Assembly (NCBI GenBank): GCA_024234875.1
Contig: JACKNM010000011.1
Coordinates: forward strand, 124,001 to 188,000
Direction: 5' to 3'
DNA: 64,000 nt
Source of the DNA: Ectothiorhodospiraceae bacterium
Lineage (GTDB): Bacteria; Pseudomonadota; Gammaproteobacteria; HK1
This document shows, in pieces, positions 9,254-17,817 of the stretch (its first letter is position 1; each line of letters opens with the position of its first letter). The notes beneath the pieces are model-generated. The model worked only from the letters and a program-made list of their open reading frames with translations. It did no database searches and had not been told where the DNA came from. Both the position numbers and the translations under genes were made by a program.

Positions 9254-10144
9254 TCAGTCGCCGTGGCTCGCGATGGCCTCGGCGACTGCGAGTAACCGTC
9301 GCGCTTCCTCGACGTGCAGCACCTCGACCAGCCGCCCGTCGAGCACCGCCACGCCGGCGCCCTCCGCCAGTGCTCGTTCCCAGGTCGCGATCACCGCGTG
9401 CGCCTGCTCGACCTCGTCCGGGCTCGGACCGAAGGCCGCATTGGCCGGTGCAATCTGGCGGGGGTGGATCAGGGTCTTGCCGTCGAAACCGAGGTCGCGC
9501 CCCTGGCGGCAGGCGGCGGCGAATCCGTCGTCGTCCTCGAGATCGAGATGGACACCGTCGAGGATGTCGACGCCCGCCGCGCGGGCGGCGAGCAGGCACT
9601 GCGACAACGCCCCGAGCACGGCCAGCCGATCGGCGGTCTGGCGCGCCCGCAGGTCCTTCACCAGATCCGAGGTTCCCATCACCAGGCACTCGACCCGCGG
9701 ATCCGCGGCGGCGATCGCGCGCGACTCCAGCACCCCGAGCGGGGTCTCGATCATCGGCCACAGCCCGACCGAGTCTGCCGCACCGGCGGCGCGCAGCGCG
9801 GCGCTCGCGGCGATGACGGTGGCAGCCGACTCGACCTTCGGCAGCACCACCGCCTGCAACGGGCGCCGGGCCACGGCTGCGATGTCGGCCTGGCCCCATG
9901 GCGTGTCGAGCGGGTTGGTCCGAACGCATACCGCATGCGCCCGCGCCCGCTCGCCGTCGAGCCAGGCACAGGCGGCATCGCGTGCAGCGTCCTTCGCCGT
10001 CGGCGCCACCGCGTCCTCGAGGTCGACGATCAGCGCGTCGCAGGCGAGGCCGCGCGCCTTCTCCAGGGCGCGTGCGTTGGTGCCGGGCACGAACAGCACC
10101 GAGCGCCGCGGGTGCACCGCGAGTTGGCCAGGGTCGCGGCTCAT
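9254..10144 (-). CDS. HpcH/HpaI aldolase/citrate lyase family (CitE-like)
   Basis: This 296-residue TIM-barrel protein is of the CitE-like branch. It shows RRSVLFVPGTNARALEKA at the N-terminus, the metal-binding strand LIVDLEDAVAP, the PKVES motif, the MIETPLGV loop and FDGKTLIHPRQI. The family cleaves or hydrolyses malyl-CoA or citramalyl-CoA-type thioesters. It is the last gene after glcD-glcE-glcF on the same strand (28 bp from glcF), so a role in C2 or glyoxylate metabolism is plausible. The exact substrate is unknown. Confidence 0.85.
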   Translation of the reverse strand: MSRDPGQLAVHPRRSVLFVPGTNARALEKARGLACDALIVDLEDAVAPTAKDAARDAACAWLDGERARAHAVCVRTNPLDTPWGQADIAAVARRPLQAVVLPKVESAATVIAASAALRAAGAADSVGLWPMIETPLGVLESRAIAAADPRVECLVMGTSDLVKDLRARQTADRLAVLGALSQCLLAARAAGVDILDGVHLDLEDDDGFAAACRQGRDLGFDGKTLIHPRQIAPANAAFGPSPDEVEQAHAVIATWERALAEGAGVAVLDGRLVEVLHVEEARRLLAVAEAIASHGD

Positions 10145-10172
10145 CGGTCTGGTCCCGCGCGCCGTCGGCCGG

Positions 10173-11411
10173 TCATCGACCGACCCCGCCCAGCCGCTCG
10201 TCGAGTAGCCGAATCCAATGCCGCACCGGACGCGAGGCACCGCGCTGGAGGTGGGTCAGGCAGCCGATGTTGGCGGTCGCGATCACTGCCGGCTCGCCGC
10301 TCTCCAACGCCGCGACCTTGCGCGTGAGCAGGGCGGTCGAGAGCTCCGGCTGCAGCACCGAGTAGGTGCCGGCGGAGCCGCAGCACAGGTGGCCGTCGGG
10401 AACCGGGGCGAGCGTGTAGCCGGCGGCGGTCAGCACGCGCTCGAGCACGCCGGGCAGTCGCTCGCCGTGCTGCTGGGTGCAGGGACAGTGCGCCGCGACA
10501 CGGGCACTGGTCCCCGCACCAGGCCGGCCGAGGGCGTCGAGGTCCTCGGCGGCCACCACCTCGAGGAGATCGCGTGCGAGCGCCGCCACCCGACGCGCCT
10601 TCTCGGCGTAGGCGGTGTCGTGCGCCAGCAGGTCGCCGTATTCCTTGATCTGGAGCGCGCAGGCGCTCGACGAGGCGACGACCGCCTCCGCACCGCGCTC
10701 GATCTCCGGCCACCACGCGTCGATGTTGCGGCGCATGGCGTCGAGGCCTTCCTCGTGCGCGCCGAGGTGGTTGCCGACCGCGCCGCAGCAGCCACCGAGA
10801 TCGGCCCCGACCAGGGCGATGCCGAGCCGGTCCAGCACGCGCGCCGCGGCGGCGTCGATGTCGGGCGCGAGGGCAGGCTGCACGCATCCGCCGAGCACGA
10901 GCATTCGCCGCGGGTGCCGCGCCTGCGGCCATGGCGTGGGCGCCACCGGCGCGGGAATGCGCGGGCGGAGGCGGTCGGAGAGCAGGGGGCGCAGCCACTG
11001 CCCGAGGCGCAGCAGCGGCGCGAAGCGGGTGCGGTACGGGAGCACCGCGCGCAGCGCCCGCCGCATCAGGCGGTCGCCGAGAGGCCGCTCGCCGGCGCGC
11101 TGCTCGACCACGTGGCGTCCGATCTCGGCCAGCCGCCCGTAACGCACGCCTGACGGGCAGGTCGTCTCGCAAGCGCGGCAGGTGAGGCAGCGGTCGAGGT
11201 GGAGCCGGGTGCGGGCGGACACCGGCTCGCCCTCGAGCATCTCCTTGATCAGGTAGATGCGGCCGCGGGGGCCGTCGAGCTCGTCACCGAGGAGCTGGTA
11301 GGTCGGGCAGGTCGCGGTGCAGAACCCACAGTGCACGCACTTGCGCAGGATGGCGTCGGCTTCCTGCCCTTCCGGAGTGTGCTTGATGAAGTCGGCGAGA
11401 TTGGTCTGCAT
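10173..11411 (-). CDS. glcF: glycolate oxidase iron-sulfur subunit GlcF
   Basis: The 412-residue protein has two [4Fe-4S] ferredoxin motifs (CVHCGFCTATCP and CLTCRACETTCP) near residues 25 and 75. Two CCG domains follow, with GGCCGAVGNHLGAHEEG and CCGSAGTYSVLQPE. Length and order match GlcF. It passes electrons from the GlcD/GlcE flavin subunits to the respiratory chain at the inner membrane. It lies 9 bp downstream of glcE. Confidence 0.95.
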   Translation of the reverse strand: MQTNLADFIKHTPEGQEADAILRKCVHCGFCTATCPTYQLLGDELDGPRGRIYLIKEMLEGEPVSARTRLHLDRCLTCRACETTCPSGVRYGRLAEIGRHVVEQRAGERPLGDRLMRRALRAVLPYRTRFAPLLRLGQWLRPLLSDRLRPRIPAPVAPTPWPQARHPRRMLVLGGCVQPALAPDIDAAAARVLDRLGIALVGADLGGCCGAVGNHLGAHEEGLDAMRRNIDAWWPEIERGAEAVVASSSACALQIKEYGDLLAHDTAYAEKARRVAALARDLLEVVAAEDLDALGRPGAGTSARVAAHCPCTQQHGERLPGVLERVLTAAGYTLAPVPDGHLCCGSAGTYSVLQPELSTALLTRKVAALESGEPAVIATANIGCLTHLQRGASRPVRHWIRLLDERLGGVGR

Positions 11412-11420
11412 CTGGGCCGC

Positions 11421-12521
11421 TCAGAGGTCCGAGTACATCCGGCCGGGATTGAGCACCCCGGCCGGGTCGAGCGCCGCCTTCACCCGGCGGTGCAGGGCCA
11501 GGATCCCCGGGGCCAGCGGGTGGAACACCTCGCCGTCGGGGTCGCCGCCGCGAAGCAGCGTCGCGTGGCCGCCGGCCGCGGAGACGGCGGCGCGCACGGC
11601 CTGCTCGGAGCACGCCTCGCGCGGGCGCCACCAGCGCAACGCACCGCCCCAGTCGACCGCCCACTGCCCGCCGTCGCCTCGCGCGACCTCGAGGGGGGCG
11701 GCGGCCGGCGGCACCGAGATGCGCCAGAGCTGGTCCGTATCGCCCCCGTCGGTCGGGGCGAAGAACGGGTGATCGAGCTCGCGCCAGGCGTCGAAGAATT
11801 GGTCGCCGTCACCCTCGCCCCCGATCTTCGCGACCGCCGCAGCAACGCCTCCCGGGGTTCCGGACAGGCGCACGTGGAGCCGGCCGTCGACGTGGACGGC
11901 GCCCGACAGGGGCAGCGGCTGGCCGGACCAGCGGGCCAGGCGCTCGATCGCCTCGGCGGCGCTCGCCTCCTGGACCAGGGTCACCGTCTCGGCCGGGCGA
12001 GGGAGCACCTTCAGCGAGACCTCGACCAGGATGCCGAGCGTTCCCATGGCCCCGGCCATCAATCGCGACAGGTCGTAGCCGGCGACGTTCTTCATTACCT
12101 GGCCGCCGAACGCGAGCAGCTCACCTCGGCCGTTGACGATCCGGGTGCCGAGCACGTGGTCGCGCGCGGCGCCGTACCACGGCCGCCGCGGCCCCGAGAG
12201 GCCGGCGGCGATGGTCCCCCCGATGGTGGCGCCGGCTCCGAGCCGGGGCGGCTCGAAGGCGAGCATCTGGCCCGACTCGGCGAGCACCTGCTCGATCTCG
12301 GCGAGCGGGGTGCCGGCCCGAGCGGTGATCACGAGCTCGGTCGGCTCGTAGCTCACCACGCCGCGCAGCCCACCGAGCTCGACGGGCTCGCCCACCGCGC
12401 GTCGGCCGAGGAAGTCCTTGCTACCACCGCCGCGCAACCGCAGGGCGGTACCGCTGGCGGCGGCCGCCGCCACCCGCTCGCGGATCGCCACGACGGCCGG
12501 GTCGTCCATCGTCCTCACCAT
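11421..12521 (-). CDS. glcE: glycolate oxidase FAD-binding subunit GlcE
   Basis: The 366-residue FAD-binding_4 protein carries LRLRGGGSKDFLGRRA at the N-terminus and the FAD loop LGAGATIGGTIAAGLSGPRR. GYDLSRLMAGAMGTLG is another typical GlcE stretch, and NPGRMYSDL ends the chain. The ATG at 12521 lies 3 bp after the glcD stop. An alternative ATG 12 nt further in has a close GAGG. Sequence and context give a clear GlcE assignment. Confidence 0.93.
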   Translation of the reverse strand: MVRTMDDPAVVAIRERVAAAAASGTALRLRGGGSKDFLGRRAVGEPVELGGLRGVVSYEPTELVITARAGTPLAEIEQVLAESGQMLAFEPPRLGAGATIGGTIAAGLSGPRRPWYGAARDHVLGTRIVNGRGELLAFGGQVMKNVAGYDLSRLMAGAMGTLGILVEVSLKVLPRPAETVTLVQEASAAEAIERLARWSGQPLPLSGAVHVDGRLHVRLSGTPGGVAAAVAKIGGEGDGDQFFDAWRELDHPFFAPTDGGDTDQLWRISVPPAAAPLEVARGDGGQWAVDWGGALRWWRPREACSEQAVRAAVSAAGGHATLLRGGDPDGEVFHPLAPGILALHRRVKAALDPAGVLNPGRMYSDL

Positions 12522-12523
12522 CG

Positions 12524-14044
12524 TCAGAACCGCTCGAGCTCGGGGTGGGGCAGGGCGCCGTGGTGGACGTGCATGCCACCGAGCTCGGCGCAGCGCGCGA
12601 GCGTCGGCACCGCCTTGCCCGGATTCAGCAACCCGTCGGGGTCGAACGCCGCCTTCACGGCGTGGAACTGGGCCAGCTCGGCCGGCGCGAACTGCACGCA
12701 CATCTGCTCGATCTTCTCCACCCCGACACCGTGCTCCCCGGTGATCGTGCCGCCGACCTCGACGCAGAGCTCGAGGATGCGCGCGCCGAGGGCCTCGGCC
12801 TGCTCGAGCTGCCCCGGCTGGTTGGCGTCGTAGAGGATCAGCGGATGGAGGTTGCCGTCACCGGCGTGGAACACGTTGACCACCGCCAGCCCGTGCTCGC
12901 GCGACAGCGCCTCGGTGCGTGCCAGCACCTTCGGCAGCTCTCGGCGCGGGATGGTGCCGTCCATGCAGTAGTAGTCGGGCGAGATCCGTCCGACGGCCGG
13001 GAACGCCGCCTTGCGTCCGGCCCAGAAGCGGATCCGCTCGGCGTCGTCACGGGCGAGCCGAACCTCGGTGGCGCCGCAGTCCTCGAGCAGCGCGCGCACC
13101 TGGTCGATCTGGTCCTCGACCTCGCGCTCGGTGCCGTCGAGCTCGCAGAGCAGGATGGCGGCGGCGTCGACCGGGTAGTCCGCGTGCACGAAGTCCTCGG
13201 CCGCGCGGATGGCCGGGTTGTCCATCATCTCCAGGCCACCGGGGATGATCCCCTCGGCGATGATCCGCCCGACCGCGGTGCCCGCGCTCTCCACCGTCTC
13301 GAAGGCCGCGAGCAGCACCCGTGCGCACTCCGGCTTCGGCAGCAGCTTCACCGTGACCTCGACGATCACCGCCAGCAGGCCCTCGGACCCGGTCATCAGC
13401 GCCAGCAGGTCGTAGCCGGGGGCGTCGAGTGCCGGACCGCCGATGGTGTGGCGCTCGCCGTCGATGGTCACCACCTCGAGCGACTGGATGTTGTGCACCG
13501 TGAGGCCGTACTTGAGGCAGTGGAGCCCACCGGAGTTCTCGGCCACGTTGCCGCCGATGCTGCAGGCGATCTGCGACGACGGGTCGGGTGCGTAGTAGAG
13601 CCCGAGGGGAGCGACCGCCTCGGAGATGGCGAGATTGCGCACCCCCGGCTGCACCCGCGCGGTGCGGTTGTCGCGATCGACGGCGACGATTCGATTGAAC
13701 TTCGCGAGGCTGAGCAGGACACCGTCCTCGGGCGGCAGGGCGCCCCCGGAGAGACCGGTGCCGGCTCCCCGGGCCACCACCGGCAGCCCGAGCCGCGAGC
13801 ACAGTCGCAGCACCGCCTGGACCTGCTCGACCGTCTCCGGCAACACCGCGACCAGGGGCAGCCGCCGGTAGGCGGTCAGCCCGTCGCACTCGTAGGGACG
13901 GAGGTCCTCGCGATGGTGCAGGACTCCCGACTCGGGGAGGATCTCGCGCAGCGCCGCCACCACCGGTGCCTGGCGCGCGGCGCGGGCAGCGCCGCGGTCT
14001 TGCGATGGGAGCTCACCGGTGGCGGTCGGTCGGGCGCTCGTCAC
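12524..14044 (-). CDS. glcD: glycolate oxidase catalytic subunit GlcD
   Basis: A GTG start at 14044 with an AGGAGAG Shine-Dalgarno about 6 nt upstream gives 506 residues. This avoids a non-conserved N-terminal extension from the longer frame. The FAD-binding domain shows RGAGTGLSGGALPPEDG and SIGGNVAENSGGLHCLKYG. The C-terminal oxidase cap shows NVFHAGDGNLHPLILYD and TITGEHGVGVEKI, and NPGKAVPTL closes the fold. GlcD oxidises glycolate (or D-lactate) to the 2-oxo acid. First gene of glcDEF-citE-like. Confidence 0.95.
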   Translation of the reverse strand: MTSARPTATGELPSQDRGAARAARQAPVVAALREILPESGVLHHREDLRPYECDGLTAYRRLPLVAVLPETVEQVQAVLRLCSRLGLPVVARGAGTGLSGGALPPEDGVLLSLAKFNRIVAVDRDNRTARVQPGVRNLAISEAVAPLGLYYAPDPSSQIACSIGGNVAENSGGLHCLKYGLTVHNIQSLEVVTIDGERHTIGGPALDAPGYDLLALMTGSEGLLAVIVEVTVKLLPKPECARVLLAAFETVESAGTAVGRIIAEGIIPGGLEMMDNPAIRAAEDFVHADYPVDAAAILLCELDGTEREVEDQIDQVRALLEDCGATEVRLARDDAERIRFWAGRKAAFPAVGRISPDYYCMDGTIPRRELPKVLARTEALSREHGLAVVNVFHAGDGNLHPLILYDANQPGQLEQAEALGARILELCVEVGGTITGEHGVGVEKIEQMCVQFAPAELAQFHAVKAAFDPDGLLNPGKAVPTLARCAELGGMHVHHGALPHPELERF

Positions 14045-14359
14045 TGGTCTCTCCTCGGCTCGGTCCGGGTTCGGCTGGTGGCTGCGGAGGCTACCGGAGA
14101 ACGGCGCCGACGCGCAGCCCCCGCCCCACGAGTGCACGCCGGGGCGGCGGCTCCGATATCGAAAAATTCTAGAAATGCTCTGTAATACGTTGTAATTCAG
14201 ATAATTTCTCGTGAATTCGAGGATCTGCTCGAAGTCCGGTGCGGCGTCTCGGTCGACGACGGCCGGCCGCGAATCCGGTGCCGCCGCGACCACGAGCCTC
14301 GACTCGCCCCGCCGTCCCGGTTGCCGCCGACCGGCCCGACCGGTAGCGTCGGCACCGGC
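14045..14359. promoter_or_regulatory. AT-rich glcD upstream region with phased TGTAAT repeats
   Basis: This 315 bp upstream of glcD contains a conspicuously AT-rich patch (14155-14215) in otherwise G+C-rich DNA. At 14181-14200 two TGTAAT hexamers occur 10 bp apart (TGTAATACGTTGTAATTCAG), one helical turn, as expected for a regulator half-site pair. A GlcC-like regulator would be a natural candidate, but no such gene is in the window. Inference only. Confidence 0.3.
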
Positions 14360-14710
14360 TCACACGTGGAGGTCGACGCGGTACTCGGGCTGCCTCGCGG
14401 CGCCGAGTGTGGCGGTGGCCCGGTAGGCGGCGATCGCCCGCCAGGTGGGCGAGGCCACCTCGGCGCTCGTCGCGCGCCCGAGCCGCGCCTCCCAGGCCGC
14501 GGCGCGTGCGGTCGCCTCGGCGCGGGCTCCGGGCCCGGCTGCGCCCTGGCTCCCGGACGGGCTGGCCGACGAGCCGATCCACTCGCCCTGGAGCACCGCG
14601 GCGGCCGGTGGACGACCGGTGCCGTGGTGCGATGCCCGGGTGTCGTCGGCATGCCGCTCGCGCGAGGACGGCGCGACCGGAGTGACGGCGGTGGTGCCCT
14701 GGATGCGCAT
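14360..14710 (-). CDS. small hypothetical protein
   Basis: A 116-codon minus-strand frame starts MRIQGTTAVTPVAPSSRERH and ends in AIAAYRATATLGAARQPEYR plus a short tail. The middle is Ala/Gly-rich low complexity. The C-terminal AxxAYRxT pattern resembles small envelope-associated hypotheticals, but I cannot name the family. It has no Shine-Dalgarno and begins 3 bp from the start chosen for the divergent solute-binding protein, so one of the two starts may be wrong. Confidence 0.4.
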   Translation of the reverse strand: MRIQGTTAVTPVAPSSRERHADDTRASHHGTGRPPAAAVLQGEWIGSSASPSGSQGAAGPGARAEATARAAAWEARLGRATSAEVASPTWRAIAAYRATATLGAARQPEYRVDLHV

Positions 14711-14713
14711 GAG

Positions 14714-16282
14714 ATGAATCGAGTGATGCCCAATCGCGAGCGAGCCGTCCGTGAATATAGCGCCGGCGGCACGGTCCGGGCCAGGCGCGCCTCCTGGTGG
14801 CGGGGTCTCGGCGCGTGGCTGTTGCTCCTGGCCGTCCTCGGCACGCCCGCCGCCGGGGCGGCGGCGCCACCGATTCGTTTCGGGATCGCCTCGAGCCCGG
14901 TCACCCTCGATCCGCGCTTCGCCACCGACGCGACGTCGAGCCGCATCTCCCGCCTCCTCCACGAGCCGCTGGTCGAGTTCGACGCCGGGTTCCGGCCGCG
15001 GCCCGCGCTGGCGCGCTGGGAGGCGCTGGGGCCGCTGCGCTGGCGGTTCTTCCTGCGACCCGACCGCCGCCCCTTTGCGGCCCTCGACCGCGCGGTCGTG
15101 GCGGACGACGTGAGGGCGACCTACGCCTCGGTGCTCGCGGCCGAGACCGGCTCGCCGCATCGCGGCTCGCTGGCGGTGGTGGCGGCGGTCGAGGTGGTCG
15201 ACGAGTCGACGGTCGACTTCGTCCTGCATCGCGCCGATCCGAGCTTTCCCGGCCTGCTCACGGTGGGGGTGATGCCGCGCGAGGATCTGGCGCCGGGGGC
15301 GCGTCCGGGGCGAGCGCCGCGGGGGAGCGGCCCGTTCGAGGTCGTGGATTGGCCCGACGACAACCGCCTCGTGCTGCGCCGCCGCAGCGACGGCCAGTTG
15401 CTCGAGTTCGTGCGCGTGCGCGAGCCGACGGTGCGGGTGCTGAAGCTGCTACGCGGCGAGATCGACCTGCTCCAGGGCGACGTTCCGCACGAGTTGATCG
15501 GATGGGCGGAGCAGCGCGGCGGAGTGCGTGTCGAGCGCGCGGCGGGGACGACGGTCGCCTACCTCGGCTTCAACCTCGAGGATCCGGTCGTCGGCGACAT
15601 CCGGGTGCGGCGGGCGATCGCGCACGCGATCGACCGCGACGCGATCGTGCGCCACGTCCTCGGCGGCGCGGCGCGCCCCGCGGAGTCCCTGCTACAACCC
15701 ACGCATTGGGCCGGCGCGCCCGGTCTCGCGCCGATCACGTTCGACCCCGACCGGGCTCGCGCCCTGCTCGCCGAGGCGGGTCACGGCCCGGACGATCCGG
15801 TCCGCGTCGAGTACAAGACCTCCAGCGACCCGGCGCGTCTACGCCTGGCGACCATCATCGCCCACCAGCTCGCCGCGGTCGGCATCGAGGTGCGGATCCG
15901 CAGCTACGACTGGGGCACCTTCTACGGCGACATCCGTGCCGGGCGTTTCCAGCTCTTCAGCCTCGCCTGGGTCGGGATCAAGATGCCCGACATCTTCCGT
16001 TACACCGTGCACAGCGCGTCGGTGCCGCCGCGTGGCGCCAACCGCGGGCGATTCGTCGACCCGCTCGTCGACGATCTCGTCGAGCGCGCGGAGGCCACCG
16101 TGGGAGAGACCGAGCGGGCGGCGCACTACCGCGCTCTGCAGCACCGACTGCGCGAGACCCTGCCCTTCGTCCCGCTGTGGTACGAGGACCAGGTATTGCT
16201 CGCTCGCGCCTCCGTGCACGGCTATCGGGTCGCGCCGGACGGCGGCTACCTCGGTCTGGAATCGGTCGCGCGCTCGCCCTGA
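14714..16282 (+). CDS. extracellular solute-binding protein, family 5
   Basis: This 522-residue SBP_bac_5 protein of the DppA/OppA type has a signal peptide after a basic N-region (core AWLLLLAVLGTPAAGAAA). It begins the mature domain with IRFGIASSPVTLDPRFATDA. Family hallmarks include SRISRLLHEPLVEFD, VAYLGFNLEDPVVGDIRVRR, AIAHAIDRDAIVRHVLGGAA and PFVPLWYEDQVLLAR. It should bind peptides or similar ligands in the periplasm. No permease or ATPase is adjacent, so it is an orphan receptor or works with a transporter elsewhere. The start is uncertain (ATG 14714 or 14726). Confidence 0.88.
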   Translation: MNRVMPNRERAVREYSAGGTVRARRASWWRGLGAWLLLLAVLGTPAAGAAAPPIRFGIASSPVTLDPRFATDATSSRISRLLHEPLVEFDAGFRPRPALARWEALGPLRWRFFLRPDRRPFAALDRAVVADDVRATYASVLAAETGSPHRGSLAVVAAVEVVDESTVDFVLHRADPSFPGLLTVGVMPREDLAPGARPGRAPRGSGPFEVVDWPDDNRLVLRRRSDGQLLEFVRVREPTVRVLKLLRGEIDLLQGDVPHELIGWAEQRGGVRVERAAGTTVAYLGFNLEDPVVGDIRVRRAIAHAIDRDAIVRHVLGGAARPAESLLQPTHWAGAPGLAPITFDPDRARALLAEAGHGPDDPVRVEYKTSSDPARLRLATIIAHQLAAVGIEVRIRSYDWGTFYGDIRAGRFQLFSLAWVGIKMPDIFRYTVHSASVPPRGANRGRFVDPLVDDLVERAEATVGETERAAHYRALQHRLRETLPFVPLWYEDQVLLARASVHGYRVAPDGGYLGLESVARSP

Positions 16283-16313
16283 GCGCCCCCGCGCGCCGGC
16301 GCCGGTCGCCGTC

Positions 16314-17279
16314 TCAGTTGCCGCCGAGGCGTGACTGCGCGCGCAGCAGGTACTCCATGATCTCCAGGTCGCGCTGGTCGAGCTCGAGCGCCGCGTCCAC
16401 CCACACGCGCACCGAGCGCATCATCCCCTTGTAGTCGAGCGGGCTGCTCGCCTCGATCGCTCGCCGCAGCGCGGCGCGGCCACGCGCATGGCGTCGGTGC
16501 GAGCGGATGAACCGCCGCACCGCCTCCTCGCCCTCGCCGCTCTCGGCCAGCACGTCGACGAGCCCCATCGCGTGCAACTCGGCGGCGTCGTGCTGGCGGC
16601 CGCCGGAGATCAGCCGCTCGGCGGCGACCGGTGAGAGCCTGCGGGTGAGGAGCTGCCACGCCCCCATGCCCGGAAACATGTTGAACAGAACCTCCGGCAG
16701 ACCCATCTTCACGTGGCGCTCCGCCACCACCACCTGCGCCGCGAGAGCGGCCTCGAAGCCACCGCCGAGCGCCTGACCCTGCACCAGCGCGATGGTCGTC
16801 ACCGGTAGGCCGTAGGCGGTGGCGGTGGCGTAGACGAGGTCGACGCACTCGCGCGCGTAGCGCAGCAGACCGGCACGGTCGCCCTGGCGGATGAGGCGGG
16901 CGAACAGCGACAGGTCGCCACCGAGACTGAAGACCTGGGGCTGTCGCGAGCCGAAGACCTGGTAGCGCAGTCGGTTGCTCACCCGGCTCGCGATCTCGCC
17001 GCGTACCCGTGCTGCCACCGCCAGTTGCCCCTGGCGCAACGCGCGGACCATCTGCGGTGTGAAGCAGGTCGGTGCGTCTTGTCGAGTCATCGCCCAGTAC
17101 GCGCCGAGCTCCGGCTCGAACCAGGTCTCGACCATCGTGTCGAAGTCCGGGCCGGGCCCGGTCGGCAGGAGCGCGTCCTCGGTTTCCGGCAGACCGACAT
17201 ACGCCTGCGGCCAGGCGGTCCCCGGGTCAGCGCCGGCATCGAAGAAGTCGAGCTGCGATTCGATTGCGAGCCGTTTCAT
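16314..17279 (-). CDS. rpfF: RpfF-like DSF synthase (crotonase family)
   Basis: This 321-residue enoyl-CoA hydratase-fold protein has the RpfF layout. The oxyanion-hole segment FSLGGDLSLFARLIRQGD is followed by ALGGGFEAALAAQVVVAE, carrying the first catalytic Glu, and KMGLPEVLFNMFPGMGA, carrying the second. The long N-terminal part and the absence of a CoA-specific tail separate it from ordinary crotonases. RpfF converts 3-hydroxyacyl-ACP to a cis-2-unsaturated fatty acid (DSF). The start has a GGGAGG Shine-Dalgarno. It is divergent from an ACP/ketosynthase pair, and an RpfC-like sensor lies 2 kb away. Confidence 0.85.
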   Translation of the reverse strand: MKRLAIESQLDFFDAGADPGTAWPQAYVGLPETEDALLPTGPGPDFDTMVETWFEPELGAYWAMTRQDAPTCFTPQMVRALRQGQLAVAARVRGEIASRVSNRLRYQVFGSRQPQVFSLGGDLSLFARLIRQGDRAGLLRYARECVDLVYATATAYGLPVTTIALVQGQALGGGFEAALAAQVVVAERHVKMGLPEVLFNMFPGMGAWQLLTRRLSPVAAERLISGGRQHDAAELHAMGLVDVLAESGEGEEAVRRFIRSHRRHARGRAALRRAIEASSPLDYKGMMRSVRVWVDAALELDQRDLEIMEYLLRAQSRLGGN

Positions 17280-17547
17280 ACTGCGTAGCCTCCCTTGGGA
17301 ACCCTGATCCTCGTCGACCCCTCGACCGGAAGGAACCCGGTTCGCGCGGCGGCAAGTGTCTCTCGCAGTCTGCAAAGTCACGTAACACTTTGTGTAAGCT
17401 GCCGTGAATTTTTGTATTCCTACTGTAAGTGGCCGAGATGGCGGCTTGGCCGGGTGCGAACGGCGCGAGTACGATTCACGAATGCCGGGTGCGATCGCCG
17501 CATCCGGCCGCGACCCACTGCAGACCACCGAGGACTGTCCGCAGCCG
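17280..17547. promoter_or_regulatory. divergent rpfF / acp promoter region
   Basis: The 268 bp between the divergent rpfF and acp genes contain an AT-rich core (about 17370-17430) with CACTTTGTGTAAG and TGAATTTTTGTATTCC. These stand out in the surrounding G+C-rich DNA and probably hold one or both promoters. No confident -35/-10 assignment was possible. Confidence 0.35.
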
Positions 17548-17817
17548 ATGGACATGACGGTCGACGAGGAAGGGGTGAGGCAGCGCATCCTCGAGGTCGT
17601 CCGCGATGTGCTCAACCTCGAGCAGGAGCCGGACCTCGACTCCGAGCTCACTGGTGATCTGGGCGTCGACTCGCTCGATCAGCTCTCCCTGGTGATGGCG
17701 CTCGAGGACGAGTTCGGCGGTAGCATCTCCGAGGACGAGGCGCGGGGGCTGCGTACTCTGCGTGACGTCGTGGCTCTGGTCTCGCATCGACTCGAACGCG
17801 TCGCCGACACCCGTTGA
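17548..17817 (+). CDS. acyl carrier protein
   Basis: The 89-residue acidic protein has the ACP fold: VRQRILEVVRDVLNLEQEPD, then the phosphopantetheine attachment motif GVDSLDQLSL with Ser as the site, then MALEDEFGGSISEDEA. An earlier ATG at 17482 is possible. Neither has a clear Shine-Dalgarno. It overlaps the downstream ketosynthase start (TTGA), indicating translational coupling. Its position between rpfF and rpfC-like genes suggests it may carry acyl chains for signal synthesis (inference). Confidence 0.85.
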   Translation: MDMTVDEEGVRQRILEVVRDVLNLEQEPDLDSELTGDLGVDSLDQLSLVMALEDEFGGSISEDEARGLRTLRDVVALVSHRLERVADTR

